In this document: piece by piece, positions 18,259 through 27,325 of the stretch | Numbering within the stretch: the stretch's first letter is position 1 | Layout of the letters: every line of letters begins with the position of its first letter | Assembly: GCF_002975205.1 (NCBI RefSeq) | Contig: NZ_PCOC01000002.1 | Location: 1,441,001 to 1,505,000 of the forward strand | Reading direction: 5' to 3' | Source of the DNA: Ochrobactrum vermis | GTDB taxonomy: Bacteria > Pseudomonadota > Alphaproteobacteria > Rhizobiales > Rhizobiaceae | Length of the DNA: 64,000 nt | Program-made: the position numbers and the translations under genes | Notes under the pieces: model-generated | What the model was told of the DNA's origin: nothing | The model's input: the letters and a program-made list of their open reading frames with translations, nothing else | Database searches by the model: none

Positions 18259-18918
18259 ATGCACTGGACGGAATATCTTCCTGCCCTCTTCAAAGGGGCG
18301 CAAATCACCGTCGTTCTAGCACTCAGTTCGATGGCCATCGGGACTATATTGGCATTCGCTGCCGGGATTGCCCGATTTGCCGGTGGGCCGATCCTGTCAA
18401 CGATTGCGGTGATCTATATCGAGATATTCCGCGGCACCTCGCTGCTCGTGCAGCTATTCTGGCTCTACTATGCCTTGCCATTGATCGGCATTTCATTTGA
18501 TCCGATCACGACGGGCATCATGGGGCTTGGGTTCAATATTGGTGCATATGGCGCCGAAGTGGTGCGCGGTGCCTTGCAGGCTGTTCCGGAAGCACAGCAT
18601 GAAGCGGCGCGTGCGCTCAACTTCAGCAAGAGCCATACCTTGTTTCATGTCATTCTGCCGCAAGCGGTGGTCGAAATGATGCCAGCGTTCGGTAATCTCG
18701 CCATCCACAATCTCAAGGATACCGCGCTTGCATCGCTGATCGCAATCAGCGACCTCACCTTCCAGGCCCAACGCCTGCGCAATCTGACACTCGACAGCGT
18801 GACGATCTATACATTGACCCTGTTTGGCTACTTCGCAATGGCACTCGTACTTGCTTCGGCTATTCGTTGGCTGGAACGGCGTCTGAAACGCCAGACCATG
18901 GCTGGAGGTTTCGCATGA
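18259..18918 (+). CDS. ehuC: ectoine/hydroxyectoine ABC transporter permease EhuC
   Basis: This inner-membrane permease of the polar amino acid (HisM) family has 219 aa and about five membrane helices. It begins MHWTEYLPALFKGAQITVVL. It has the family segment IEIFRGTSLLVQLFWLYYALP. The cytoplasmic EAA-like loop that contacts EhuA is GALQAVPEAQHEAARALNFS followed by FHVILPQAVVEMMPAFGN. It overlaps ehuD by ATGA. The pair with ehuD indicates a heterodimeric channel. Confidence 0.9.
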   Translation: MHWTEYLPALFKGAQITVVLALSSMAIGTILAFAAGIARFAGGPILSTIAVIYIEIFRGTSLLVQLFWLYYALPLIGISFDPITTGIMGLGFNIGAYGAEVVRGALQAVPEAQHEAARALNFSKSHTLFHVILPQAVVEMMPAFGNLAIHNLKDTALASLIAISDLTFQAQRLRNLTLDSVTIYTLTLFGYFAMALVLASAIRWLERRLKRQTMAGGFA

Positions 18919-19607
18919 TCTACGGCTATGCCTGGGACACCTCGTCCACGCTTTCTTTCGCAATTTCCATTCTGCCAATTCTGGCGATTGGACTTACCGT
19001 AACTCTGAAAGCCGCTGCTACCGGCTTTGCAATTGCGCTGGTTCTTGGCCTCGTTTTCGCACTTCTGCGCCGCAGCCCTTACAAGATCATTTCATGGCCA
19101 ACAGCAGTCGTGGTGGAATTTCTGCGTGACACGCCGCTGCTGGTGCAGCTGTTTTTCCTCTACTACGTGCTCCCGGTCTATGGCATTGTTCTGCCCGCTT
19201 TTCTAACTGGCGCTCTGGCACTTGGCCTTCAATATTCAGCCTATACGTCAGAGGTTTATCGCGGCGGCATAGAAGCTATTCCGCGCGGACAATGGGAAGC
19301 GGCACGCGCCCTGAACCTTACGCCATGGCGCACCTATCGCGATATTGTCATTCCGCAAGCCGTGCCCAGGATTATTCCAGCCATGGGTAACTACCTTGTC
19401 TCCATGCTCAAGGAGACCCCGGTTCTATCTGTCGTCAGCATTGTCGACATGCTGAACCTCGCCAATCTGATCGGCGACCGTACCTTCGAATATCTGGTGC
19501 CGCTGTCGATGGTCGGCCTGATCTTCCTCGTACTGACCATTATCTGTTCGACGCTGATACGCCTGCTCGAACGCACACTTCCAAAGAACGGGATCGCTCT
19601 GAAATGA
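18915..19607 (+). CDS. ehuD: ectoine/hydroxyectoine ABC transporter permease EhuD
   Basis: This is the second HisM-type permease (230 aa), partner of EhuC. Characteristic parts are [40 protein letters not shown], and the EAA-type loop [20 protein letters not shown] followed by [18 protein letters not shown]. The ATG at 18915 overlaps the ehuC stop (ATGA). It was chosen because longer in-frame starts would lie within ehuC. It overlaps ehuA by ATGA at the other end. Confidence 0.9.
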   Translation: MIYGYAWDTSSTLSFAISILPILAIGLTVTLKAAATGFAIALVLGLVFALLRRSPYKIISWPTAVVVEFLRDTPLLVQLFFLYYVLPVYGIVLPAFLTGALALGLQYSAYTSEVYRGGIEAIPRGQWEAARALNLTPWRTYRDIVIPQAVPRIIPAMGNYLVSMLKETPVLSVVSIVDMLNLANLIGDRTFEYLVPLSMVGLIFLVLTIICSTLIRLLERTLPKNGIALK

Positions 19608-20368
19608 CCCAAGAAATTATCCGCTTTCAGGACGTAACCAAGCGCTTCGGGGCGCTGACGGTACTGGATCGCTTCAATTTTTCGGTCAAAACCGGTGAGA
19701 AGGTCACGCTCATCGGCCCATCGGGATCGGGAAAATCGACAGTGCTTCGCATCCTCATGACGCTGGAGCCCTTTCAGGAAGGCACGCTCGAACTCGCCGA
19801 TATGTCCTATCACGAGCCAAACGGAAAAGGACAATTTCAGGCGAGCGAAGGCCATTTGCGCAAAATCAGATCGCATGTCGGCATGGTCTTCCAGAGCTTC
19901 AATCTGTTTCCGCACATGTCGGTGTTGCGCAATATCATCGAGGCCCCAATCCATGTTCTGGGCATGAAGCGTGGAGAAGCGGAGGCTCGTGCACTCGATC
20001 TGCTCTCGCTTGTGGGTTTGACAGACAAGAAGGATCACTATCCTTCACAGCTTTCAGGCGGTCAGCAACAGCGCGTAGCCATCGCACGTTCTCTGGCCAT
20101 GCGTCCGCGCGTGCTCTTGTTCGACGAACCGACATCCGCGCTTGATCCGCAGCTTGTCGGCGAAGTTCTTTCCGTCATTCGCGGCCTGGCGCAGGAACAT
20201 GACCTGACCATGCTTCTTGTGACACATGAAATGCGTTTTGCCCGGGAAGTATCTGACCGTGTTTGCTTTTTCGACAAAGGACGCATCTGCGAACAAGGCA
20301 CACCGGAGCAGATATTTCAGGCACCCACCGAGGCCCGCACCAAGGAATTCCTCCAGTCCGTGCTTTAG
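19604..20368 (+). CDS. ehuA: ectoine/hydroxyectoine ABC transporter ATPase EhuA
   Basis: This cytoplasmic ATPase powers EhuBCD. It is a polar amino acid-type ABC protein of 254 aa. Motifs in order: Walker [10 protein letters not shown] (about residue 43), Q-loop [13 protein letters not shown], signature [13 protein letters not shown], Walker [21 protein letters not shown], and H-loop VTHEM. It is the last gene of the rightward ectoine unit and converges with enuR, with about 20 bp between the stops. Confidence 0.92.
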   Translation: MTQEIIRFQDVTKRFGALTVLDRFNFSVKTGEKVTLIGPSGSGKSTVLRILMTLEPFQEGTLELADMSYHEPNGKGQFQASEGHLRKIRSHVGMVFQSFNLFPHMSVLRNIIEAPIHVLGMKRGEAEARALDLLSLVGLTDKKDHYPSQLSGGQQQRVAIARSLAMRPRVLLFDEPTSALDPQLVGEVLSVIRGLAQEHDLTMLLVTHEMRFAREVSDRVCFFDKGRICEQGTPEQIFQAPTEARTKEFLQSVL

Positions 20369-20388
20369 GGCAACAACAGGTCAACCGC

Positions 20389-21783
20389 CTAAGCGATTGA
20401 CCCCACATCATAGACAGGCGGCAATTGGGCGAAGGTCTCGCGGATCGTTTCGAGTGCCGTCTGCAGAGCGGAACGTGAGAGCCGCCCGCCAAGGCAGATG
20501 CGAATGCCGCCCTTACAACGATCGGCGCCTGCCACGAATGGATCGGACGGCGTGACCGCTACGCCTTTGTTGGCAAGCGCACGCACCAAACCATCCTCAG
20601 ACCAGTTGTGAGGAATTTTCAGCCAGGCACACAGCGACAGCGGATTGCTGCCCGCCACATGCGAACCCAGAGTATCGGTAACTTGTGCTTGACGGGATCG
20701 CAGTTCACTACGCTGCATTTCAATCAGCTCGGCTGCAGTGCCATCTTCGATCCAGCGGCTGGCCATTTCACCCATAAGATTGACTCCACTCCAGCTTGTC
20801 ACGCGCAAAATGGATGTAACCCGAATGGAATATTGGGTCGGCACAACGAGATAGCCAGTGCGCAAGCCGGTCATGACCGTCTTGGTGAAGCTTGTTACAA
20901 AGAAGCCCAATTCCGGCAAAAGTTCCGGCATGGAGGGCAGTTTCTCTTCGAGAATAGGTTTGTAGACTTCATCCTCGATAACGCATACCGCATATCGCCG
21001 CGCTATTTCAGCAATTGCAATTCGGCGTTCGGTTCCCATCAGGTGGCTGGTCGGATTACCCAGTGTCGGGATCATCACAAGTGCACGAATGTCGCCGGCC
21101 TTGCACGCGGTCTCAAACGCATCGGGGAGAATGCCTTGCTCATCAATCGGAAGCCCGCGCAGAGTGAACCCAAGTACATTCGCAAGACCGATAATACCAT
21201 GGTCGGTCAGGCTCTCTGTGAGGACCACCTCCCCAGGTTGAACGACCGCAGCGACGGCGAGAAACAGCCCATGTGCGGCACCATTCGTGATGATGATCCG
21301 GCCAGGATCGACGTCCACTGATAAGCTGCGCAGCCAGTCCCGCGCGATCGCGCGATGCCGATCCAGCCCCGCGATCGGACGACACGGACGCATAAAGCTG
21401 GCATTGTCGGACTGACTCATTTGCTCTAGCAGGCGACGCGAGGCATTCTCATGCGCTTCAGTATAAACTGCACGAATGATGGACAGATCTGCGGTTCCGC
21501 TAGGATCCCGGTCAAGCATGAACCGATCGGCCCGTTCCGTCACACGGTTGCAGACATAGGTTCCTCGACCAACCTCACCACGTAAATAGCCACGTCGTTC
21601 CGCCTCTTTGTAGCTAATACTGACTGTCTGAACCGAAAGCTCAAGCTTGTGAGCCAGATCGCGATGGGTCGGCATACGCGTGGCGGGCAGAAGAACGCCC
21701 TTCTCGATATCGTCGACGATTTTATCCGTCAAAAGCCGGTGCTTGGTCACGCCTTTGCGCATTTCCAATATGGGTTCCCACAT
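20389..21783 (-). CDS. enuR: MocR/GntR-type regulator of ectoine catabolism, EnuR
   Basis: This PLP-dependent transcription factor (464 aa) has an N-terminal GntR-type winged helix (about residues 1-75; AHKLELSVQTVSISYKEAE and RGYLRGEVGRGTYVCN). A linker joins it to an aminotransferase fold-type I domain. The PLP-anchoring lysine is about Lys301 in TSFTKTVMTGLRTGYLV. In characterised EnuR proteins PLP and the catabolic intermediate N-alpha-acetyl-diaminobutyrate act as inducer. Placement at the end of the ehu genes fits. Paired direct repeats around the -10 of its own promoter suggest autoregulation. Family assignment is firm; the specific role is inferred from context. Confidence 0.88.
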   Translation of the reverse strand: MWEPILEMRKGVTKHRLLTDKIVDDIEKGVLLPATRMPTHRDLAHKLELSVQTVSISYKEAERRGYLRGEVGRGTYVCNRVTERADRFMLDRDPSGTADLSIIRAVYTEAHENASRRLLEQMSQSDNASFMRPCRPIAGLDRHRAIARDWLRSLSVDVDPGRIIITNGAAHGLFLAVAAVVQPGEVVLTESLTDHGIIGLANVLGFTLRGLPIDEQGILPDAFETACKAGDIRALVMIPTLGNPTSHLMGTERRIAIAEIARRYAVCVIEDEVYKPILEEKLPSMPELLPELGFFVTSFTKTVMTGLRTGYLVVPTQYSIRVTSILRVTSWSGVNLMGEMASRWIEDGTAAELIEMQRSELRSRQAQVTDTLGSHVAGSNPLSLCAWLKIPHNWSEDGLVRALANKGVAVTPSDPFVAGADRCKGGIRICLGGRLSRSALQTALETIRETFAQLPPVYDVGSIA

Positions 21784-21797
21784 TTGTCAACCGACTC

Positions 21798-21848
21798 CAT
21801 CATGACATATCCCGGATTGTCTTATTATACTGAAAATTCATCATGACA
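21798..21848 (-). promoter_or_regulatory. enuR promoter with paired direct repeats
   Basis: On the minus strand TGTCATGATG occurs twice (21839-21848 and 21798-21807), exactly 41 bp apart, about four helical turns. A TATAAT -10 box (21824-21829) lies between. This is the geometry expected for a MocR-family operator overlapping its own promoter. The regulator assignment is inference. Confidence 0.55.
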
Positions 21849-22037
21849 ATCTAGTCAAAACAGTAAATATGGAGAAGTCTGTCTCGCTGGCGATGACCGA
21901 CGCCGATAAGATATAAAACCCAATGAGCCGATCGCCCGTGAGTGTCTGAGATGTGCATAATACTGCACCCAAAATGGCGTTCGGAAACGCCTATGCAGCA
22001 TCATAAAAGATGACAACACCTACAAAACAAGCTATTG

Positions 22038-22067
22038 ATAGATAAAGATAATTCTATCTTTATCTAT
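22038..22067. promoter_or_regulatory. 13-bp perfect inverted repeat upstream of the LacI gene
   Basis: A perfect 13-bp dyad (ATAGATAAAGATA, 4-base spacer ATTC, then its complement) ends 27 bases before the LacI ATG. It is AT-rich, so it may be an operator or form a hairpin over the leader. It differs from the LacI-type operators found at the sugar operon. A second small hairpin (GGCGTT-N4-AACGCC, inside a CTGCA/TGCAG stem) lies at 21963-21998. Confidence 0.5.
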
Positions 22068-22094
22068 ACACATCGCTCCTCGCTGCCGGTCGAA

Positions 22095-23135
22095 ATGCGC
22101 ATGAATGAAAAACGGAGCCCGCAGGCTTCCAAGCCGCAAAATCCAGCCAAACCGTTCCTCGAGAACGAACGCCCGACGCTGAAGACTATTGCATTCATGA
22201 CCGGTCTCGGTGTGACAACCGTTTCACGCGCCCTGAAGGACGCACCGGAAATCGGTCCGGAAACACGCAAGCGGGTACAGTTGATCGCGCGGCAGATCGG
22301 CTATCGCCCTAATCGTGCGGGTGTGCGACTTCGGACCGGCAAGACGAATGTCATTGCGCTCGTCCTGAATACGCAGGACGAGATCATGGGCTTTACCAGC
22401 CAGGTCATTCACGGTGTTGCGGATGTTCTGGCTGAAACGCAATACCATCTTATTCTCACGCCCTATTTCCATTCACGGGCACCGATCGAGCCGATCCGCT
22501 ACATCGTGGAAACGGGTTCAGCCGACGGAATTATATTCTCACGGACTGAACCAGATGATCAGCGCGTTCATTATCTGACAGAGCATGATTTTCCGTTCGC
22601 CACTCACGGTCGCACAGATACGGGCATCGAACACCCATATCACGATTTTGATAATTTCACTTTTGCGCTGGATATGGTCGGTAAACTATCCGCGCGCGGA
22701 CGAAAGCGGCTCGCTTTGCTGACCCCGCCCGCGCATCTCACCTATTACCGGCATATGGTGAGTGGGTTTTATGAAGGGCTGCGGGCTTTTCATTGCAGCG
22801 GATCGCCACTTGAGGGCATTGATCTGGATACACCGCTTGAGGACTTGCGGCAGCATATTGCTCAGTTGATGAAAAGACCTGATCGACCGGATGGTATCAT
22901 CTGCTCCGGCAGTGCAGCAGCGCTGGCAATCGTCGCCGGTGTCGAAGATGCCGGATTGAACATAGGCAATCAAGTCGATGTGGCAGCCAAACAATCGACG
23001 CAGATTTTGCATTGGTTTCGCCCAGGGCTGATTGTCGTCGAGGAAAGCTTCAAACTGGCCGGGCAACAACTTGGTAAAGCCATTCTGGGCCGGATCAATG
23101 GCGTCGATGTCAAATCCTTGCAGACAATCGGGTAA
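22095..23135 (+). CDS. LacI-family transcriptional regulator of the adjacent sugar operon
   Basis: This repressor-type regulator of 346 aa has an N-terminal LacI helix-turn-helix: TLKTIAFMTGLGVTTVSRAL then KDAPEIGPETRKRVQLIARQ and IGYRPNRAGVRLRTGKT. A periplasmic-binding-protein-like effector domain follows (VIALVLNTQDEIMGFTSQVI; PDGIICSGSAAALAIVAG). About 24 residues precede the HTH, longer than usual, and no clear ribosome site is seen. ATG 22095 or 22101 are both possible. The probable targets are two CG-centred palindromes upstream of the sugar-binding-protein gene (29579-29592 and 29775-29794). The effector is likely the transported sugar or a derivative. Confidence 0.87.
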   Translation: MRMNEKRSPQASKPQNPAKPFLENERPTLKTIAFMTGLGVTTVSRALKDAPEIGPETRKRVQLIARQIGYRPNRAGVRLRTGKTNVIALVLNTQDEIMGFTSQVIHGVADVLAETQYHLILTPYFHSRAPIEPIRYIVETGSADGIIFSRTEPDDQRVHYLTEHDFPFATHGRTDTGIEHPYHDFDNFTFALDMVGKLSARGRKRLALLTPPAHLTYYRHMVSGFYEGLRAFHCSGSPLEGIDLDTPLEDLRQHIAQLMKRPDRPDGIICSGSAAALAIVAGVEDAGLNIGNQVDVAAKQSTQILHWFRPGLIVVEESFKLAGQQLGKAILGRINGVDVKSLQTIG

Positions 23136-23143
23136 AAATGGGC

Positions 23144-23181
23144 GGAGGCCACTCCGATCCCGCAGGATCGGAGTGGCCTCC
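23144..23181. terminator. strong hairpin between convergent lacI and oxidoreductase genes
   Basis: A perfect 17-bp stem (left arm GGAGGCCACTCCGATCC) with loop CGCA sits between the stop codons of two convergent genes. Stability is very high though T-runs are short; a bidirectional terminator is the simplest reading. Confidence 0.75.
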
Positions 23182-23207
23182 TATCGCTCGGGAGGAGCGA
23201 TGCAAAG

Positions 23208-24374
23208 TCAGTTTGCCGCCCGCTTTTTTCTATTCTCTGCTGGCCGCAACAAGGATTCTGCTGCGGCAATATCGAGTGCTTCCGGGCGAGTGCAGCGTGT
23301 TTCAATATCGATGAAACGCTTTTCTTCGCCCGACTTTAGAATAGCCAGCATGACATCGACCCCATGCAGTGCGCGTTCCAGAGAACAACGCATATCGCGA
23401 CCGTCGAGAACGGCAGCCGCCATATCCGCCAGACCCGCTGTTCTATAGTTGGCCATCATACCTTGCGAATGCTGTTCATTGGCAATACCAAAAGGGTGTT
23501 CCCAATTCTCGACAGGTTTAGCCGGCTCACCTGGCTTCGCCAGTTGCACTTCCCCTCCAAAAAAGTTGGGGTCCGGCAGATAGAGCGATCCTTCGGTGCC
23601 ATATAGTTCCATATTCGCATGGCGGTGCGCCCAGACATCCCAGCTCGCTGAAAGGGTTATTGTTGCCCCCTGTTCGAATTCCAACAGTGCGTGAATGGTT
23701 GTCGGCGTCTCCACCGGCACGGTATCGCCTTTGCGCGGTTCCGAACTGATCGTGCGCGTGGGGGTAGCGGCAGAAGTCAAAGCTGCAACACGCTTCACTG
23801 GCCCGATGAGATTGACAAGATTGGCGATGTAATAAGGCCCAAGATCAAGGATCGGCCCCCCGCCCTGTCGGAAGAAAGAGTCAGGGTTCGGATGCCAGTG
23901 CTCCATGCCATGGCTCATGACGTGACATGTGCCCGACGTGATGCGACCGACATTACCGTTATCGATCTCACGGCGTGCCAACTGGTGTGCACCGCCAAGA
24001 AACGTGTCGGGTGCGCAACCCACTTTCAGATTCCGACCATCGGCAAGTGCCTTCAGTTCCAGCCCCTGTGCCATCGAGAGAACCAGTGGCTTTTCGGAAT
24101 AGGCGTGCTTGCCTGCGGCGAGAATCTGCTTCGTAACAGCATAATGGGCATCGGGAACTGTCAGGTTGACGACAATATCGATATCGTCATTCTGAAGCAG
24201 CTCATCGATAGTCTGCGCTTTTATGCCAAACTCTTCCGCACGTAACTGGGCAGCGGCGGGATTAATGTCGGCGCATGTTCTTATTTCGATGCCTCGAAAC
24301 ATGGGAGACAGCCGCAGATAGGCTGCGGATATATTGCCGCAACCGATAATGCCGACACCAAATGTCTTGGTCAT
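23208..24374 (-). CDS. Gfo/Idh/MocA-family NAD(P)-dependent sugar oxidoreductase
   Basis: This cytoplasmic dehydrogenase of 388 aa acts on sugars, polyols or their derivatives. The N-terminal Rossmann fold begins VGIIGCGNISAAYLRLSPMF, followed by DIDIVVNLTVPDAHY. The catalytic-region EKP motif is KHAYSEKPLVLSMAQG. The C-terminal domain has GGGPILDLGPYYIANLVNLI, where Asp and Tyr are usual substrate contacts. It is the last gene of the sugar operon, 13 bases after the epimerase-like gene. A GGAGAAC lies before the ATG. The substrate is not known. Confidence 0.88.
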   Translation of the reverse strand: MTKTFGVGIIGCGNISAAYLRLSPMFRGIEIRTCADINPAAAQLRAEEFGIKAQTIDELLQNDDIDIVVNLTVPDAHYAVTKQILAAGKHAYSEKPLVLSMAQGLELKALADGRNLKVGCAPDTFLGGAHQLARREIDNGNVGRITSGTCHVMSHGMEHWHPNPDSFFRQGGGPILDLGPYYIANLVNLIGPVKRVAALTSAATPTRTISSEPRKGDTVPVETPTTIHALLEFEQGATITLSASWDVWAHRHANMELYGTEGSLYLPDPNFFGGEVQLAKPGEPAKPVENWEHPFGIANEQHSQGMMANYRTAGLADMAAAVLDGRDMRCSLERALHGVDVMLAILKSGEEKRFIDIETRCTRPEALDIAAAESLLRPAENRKKRAAN

Positions 24375-24387
24375 TTCGTTCTCCTAC

Positions 24388-25134
24388 TCAGAAATTCCTG
24401 ACAGTTTCGATAGAACGGCTCGCAAATCGGCTGTCATCCGACGGATTGTCGTGTTCCATGACGAAATAGCGGACAGGTGTCTTGTGCAAAGCCGTAAACA
24501 GTTCAGCCCAGTCGACAGTTCCGTGCCCAACATCTTCCCAGCCGTCTTCGTCTGCTTTTTCACCGGTTATAGCGATGTCCTTGACGTGGACCGCAAGAAT
24601 GCGGTCGCCATAACGTCCGATCCATTCAAGCGGATCAGCACCACCCTTAATGATCCACGCAATATCCGCCTCCCAAGCGAGGTCGGGTGACGCGTCAAGA
24701 ATGTGTTCCTGCGGCACCGAACCATCTGCCAAAGGACGGAATTCAAAATCGTGGTTGTGCCAGCCAAACGCATAGCCTGCCTTGCGATAAGGCTCACCGG
24801 CTGCAGTCAGGCGCTTTCCGAATTCCTGCCAACCGGCAACGCTATCCGGGCGGCGATCCGCATCAAGATAGGGGCAGAAAATCGCCTTCATATTGGCGAC
24901 CCTGGCAATTTCCAGAACGCGGTCGACTTCGTTTTCCAGCATATCCAGACCAAAGTGCCCGGTAGGCATGGAGAGCCCCAAGGCGTCCAGGTCTTTCTTT
25001 AGCTGAACCGGATCACCGTAAATTCCGCCATAGCCCTCTACCCTACGATAACCGAGGTCACGCAGCATGGTGAGCGTGCGCTCCAATGGCTGGAAATTGC
25101 GGGAGCTGTAAAGTTGATAGGAATATCCGTTCAT
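24388..25134 (-). CDS. sugar phosphate isomerase/epimerase (xylose isomerase-like TIM barrel)
   Basis: This 248-residue cytosolic TIM-barrel protein belongs to the AP-endonuclease-2/sugar epimerase superfamily. Metal-binding residues are suggested in GYAFGWHNHDFEFRPLADG (His), WEADIAWIIKGGADP (Glu/Asp), ILAVHVKDI (His) and YFVMEHDNPSDD (Glu). The ATG at 25134 follows GAGGAC; a longer reading to 25224 lacks support. It would work with the adjacent oxidoreductase on the sugar brought in by the ABC system. About 150 bp separates it from the broken ATPase gene. Confidence 0.85.
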   Translation of the reverse strand: MNGYSYQLYSSRNFQPLERTLTMLRDLGYRRVEGYGGIYGDPVQLKKDLDALGLSMPTGHFGLDMLENEVDRVLEIARVANMKAIFCPYLDADRRPDSVAGWQEFGKRLTAAGEPYRKAGYAFGWHNHDFEFRPLADGSVPQEHILDASPDLAWEADIAWIIKGGADPLEWIGRYGDRILAVHVKDIAITGEKADEDGWEDVGHGTVDWAELFTALHKTPVRYFVMEHDNPSDDSRFASRSIETVRNF

Positions 25135-25290
25135 GTCCTCATCCTTCAAACTCTGTCCTGAATGGTGTCGGGCTTTCTTGCGGGCAAAATATTCCCGCAC
25201 GGCCCGAAGCGATCTTCGTGCCATTCACTGAAAGCCAATAGCTTCGCCTCTTGCAGAAGGCTCTTATGGGGAGCGCTTTTCGTTATTCAT

Positions 25291-26361
25291 CTAAAGTCTC
25301 TCCTCCGTATGGGCATCGAAAAGCGATAGGGCATCGGGTTTGAAGCCTATCCTGACCTTCTCACCTGCCCGGTAACGTTTACCGGCCTCCACCCTCGCCG
25401 CTAGCGGATGACCGTTCAAGCGAAGCCAGACCAGACTGTCGGCACCCATCGGCTCGTCCAGATCGACGGTGGCTTCAAAACCATTTTCGACGTCAAGCCT
25501 GATATGCTCTGGTCGAATACCGAGGGTCACCTTCTGTCCTGGCACCAGTCTCCCGTCATATCCATCGAGCCGCACGGCAGTCTCTCCGATATGGAATATG
25601 GGGCCGGCTTTGGCGGCCGTGATTTCTCAGGAAAAGAAATTCATCGACGGCGAGCCAAGAAAACCTGCGACGAAACGGTTCTTGGGGCGATGGTAGATCG
25701 TCAGCGGATCAGCCAGTTGCTGAACCACGCCACCCTTCATCACTGCAATGCGATCAGCCAATGTCAGGGCTTCGATCTGGTCGTGGGTGACATAGATCAT
25801 CGTATTGCCAAGCTTCTGGTGAAGTCGCTTGATCTCGACCCGCAGTTCAGAGCGCAATTTTGCATCAAGATTGGAAAGCGGTTCGTCGAACAAAAACACA
25901 TCGACGTCTCGCACCAGAGCGCGGCCGATCGCAACACGCTGACGCTGCCCGCCCGACAGTGCCGAAGGTTTGCGCTGCAGCAGGGATTCAATCTGGAGAA
26001 TTTCGGCCGCACGCTTGATGCGCTTGTCGATCTCCGCTTTCGGCAAACCGGCAACCCGCAAGCCAAAGGAAAGGTTCTTTTCAACAGTCATCTGCGGGTA
26101 AAGCGCATAGGACTGAAAAACCATGCCGATGCCGCGATCCTTCGGCTCTTCCCACGTAACGTTACGCCCATTGATGAAGATGCTGCCTTCCGAGATATCG
26201 AGAAGACCCGCCACACAATTGAGCAGCGTCGACTTTCCGCAACCGGAAGGTCCGAGAAGCACGAGGAATTCGCCCTCCCCGATTTCCAAGTCGAGATTCT
26301 GCAACACGTTGACTGAGCCGAAGTCGAGTGAAAGATCCTGGATGGAAACGCTTGAACTCAT
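25291..26361 (-). pseudogene. sugar ABC transporter ATPase (MalK/UgpC type), interrupted by in-frame TGA
   Basis: This is the ATPase subunit of a CUT1 carbohydrate importer. The first 244 codons are intact: Walker [11 protein letters not shown]-loop [13 protein letters not shown], signature [13 protein letters not shown], Walker [18 protein letters not shown]-loop VTHDQ. After GSPSMNFFS there is a TGA (25629-25627), and the same frame then continues without interruption (EITAAKAGPIFHIGETAVRL then GIRPEHIRLD) to a natural stop. That continuation is the C-terminal regulatory OB domain, 357 codons in total, the normal length. Relatives commonly have Gly-Glu-Ile here, so GGA to TGA is the simplest change. 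A truncated product might keep ATPase function. A base-calling error is not excluded. Confidence 0.8.
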
Positions 26362-26365
26362 AAAC

Positions 26366-27325
26366 TCATCCCTTCACTGCACCGGCGGCGATACCGCGAA
26401 CAAAATAACGGCCTGAAAGAAAGTAAACGAGTAGCGGCACGGCACCTGTGAGAATGGTGGCGGCCATATTGACGTTATATTCCTTCACACCCTGCATGGA
26501 GTTGACGATATTGTTCAGCTGGACAGTCATCGGAAAATTCTGCGTTCCCGCAAACACCACGCCGAACAGAAAGTCGTTCCAGATGCCGGTCACTTGCAGA
26601 ATGATGGCGACGACGAAGATCGGCAGCGACATCGGCAGCATGATCTGGAAGAAAATGCGCCAGAACCCGGCACCGTCCACACGCGCAGCCTTGAACAGTT
26701 CCGGCGGCAGACCGGCGAAATAATTGCGGAACTACAACGTCAGGATCGGCATACCGAAGATGGTATGGATAAAGACAACGCCCGTCAGTGTGCCGAATAT
26801 CCCAAGCTCGCGCGTAATTATAACGAGCGGATAAAGCATGACCTGATACGGAATGAATGCCCCAAACAACAGGACAGAAAAGAAGATTTCCGATCCTTTG
26901 AACTTCCAGTTTGCCAGGGCATAACCATTGACCGAAGCAATGGCGATGGAAACCATCACACTCGGCACGGTGATCTTGATGGAATTCCAGAAACCCGCGC
27001 TGATCCCCTCACAGTAAAGACCGGTACAAGCCTGACTCCATGCCTTGACCCATGGTTCGAATGTGACCTCGACCGGCGGTGAAAAAATATTGCCGAGCCG
27101 GATTTCCGGCATGCCTTTTAGGGATGTGACAACCATCACATAGAGCGGCAGCAGGTAGTAAACGGCTGCAACGAACAAAATGCTGTAGAGCATGATGGTA
27201 GCTGGCGCAAAACGGCGTTTTGGTTTGCGACCCCGAGGTTGCGAAGCCTGTCTCTGTGCCAGACGGGTCTGGGTTGCTCCCTCGATTTCGGTTGGCATCT
27301 TCCTGTTCAGGACAGCTTCCGTCAT
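26366..27325 (-). pseudogene. sugar ABC transporter permease 2 (MalG type), interrupted by in-frame TAG
   Basis: This is a CUT1-type inner-membrane permease. The first 197 codons read normally and end at GMPILTL; a TAG (26734-26732) follows. The frame then continues with FRNYFAGLPPELFKAARVDG and FWRIFFQIMLPMSLP, the conserved EAA loop that docks the ATPase, and runs to a proper C terminus. The full length is 320 codons including the stop, normal for the family. TTG (Leu) to TAG would explain it. Unlike the ATPase, truncation here removes the EAA loop and the last helices, so a functional permease is not expected without readthrough. It overlaps permease 1 by ATGA. Confidence 0.82.

Noticed and set aside
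20379..20402. Hairpin GGTCAA/TTGACC between ehuA and enuR as a terminator
   Set aside because: Short, AT-containing stem without T-runs that overlaps the enuR 3' end; too weak to list as a feature.
25408..26316. 302-codon open frame on the plus strand opposite the sugar ATPase
   Set aside because: Shadow of the ATPase gene; all ABC motifs are on the minus strand and continue past the TGA.
25291..27325. Frameshifts as the cause of the two split transporter genes
   Set aside because: In both cases the frame is unchanged after the stop, so single nonsense codons explain the split.
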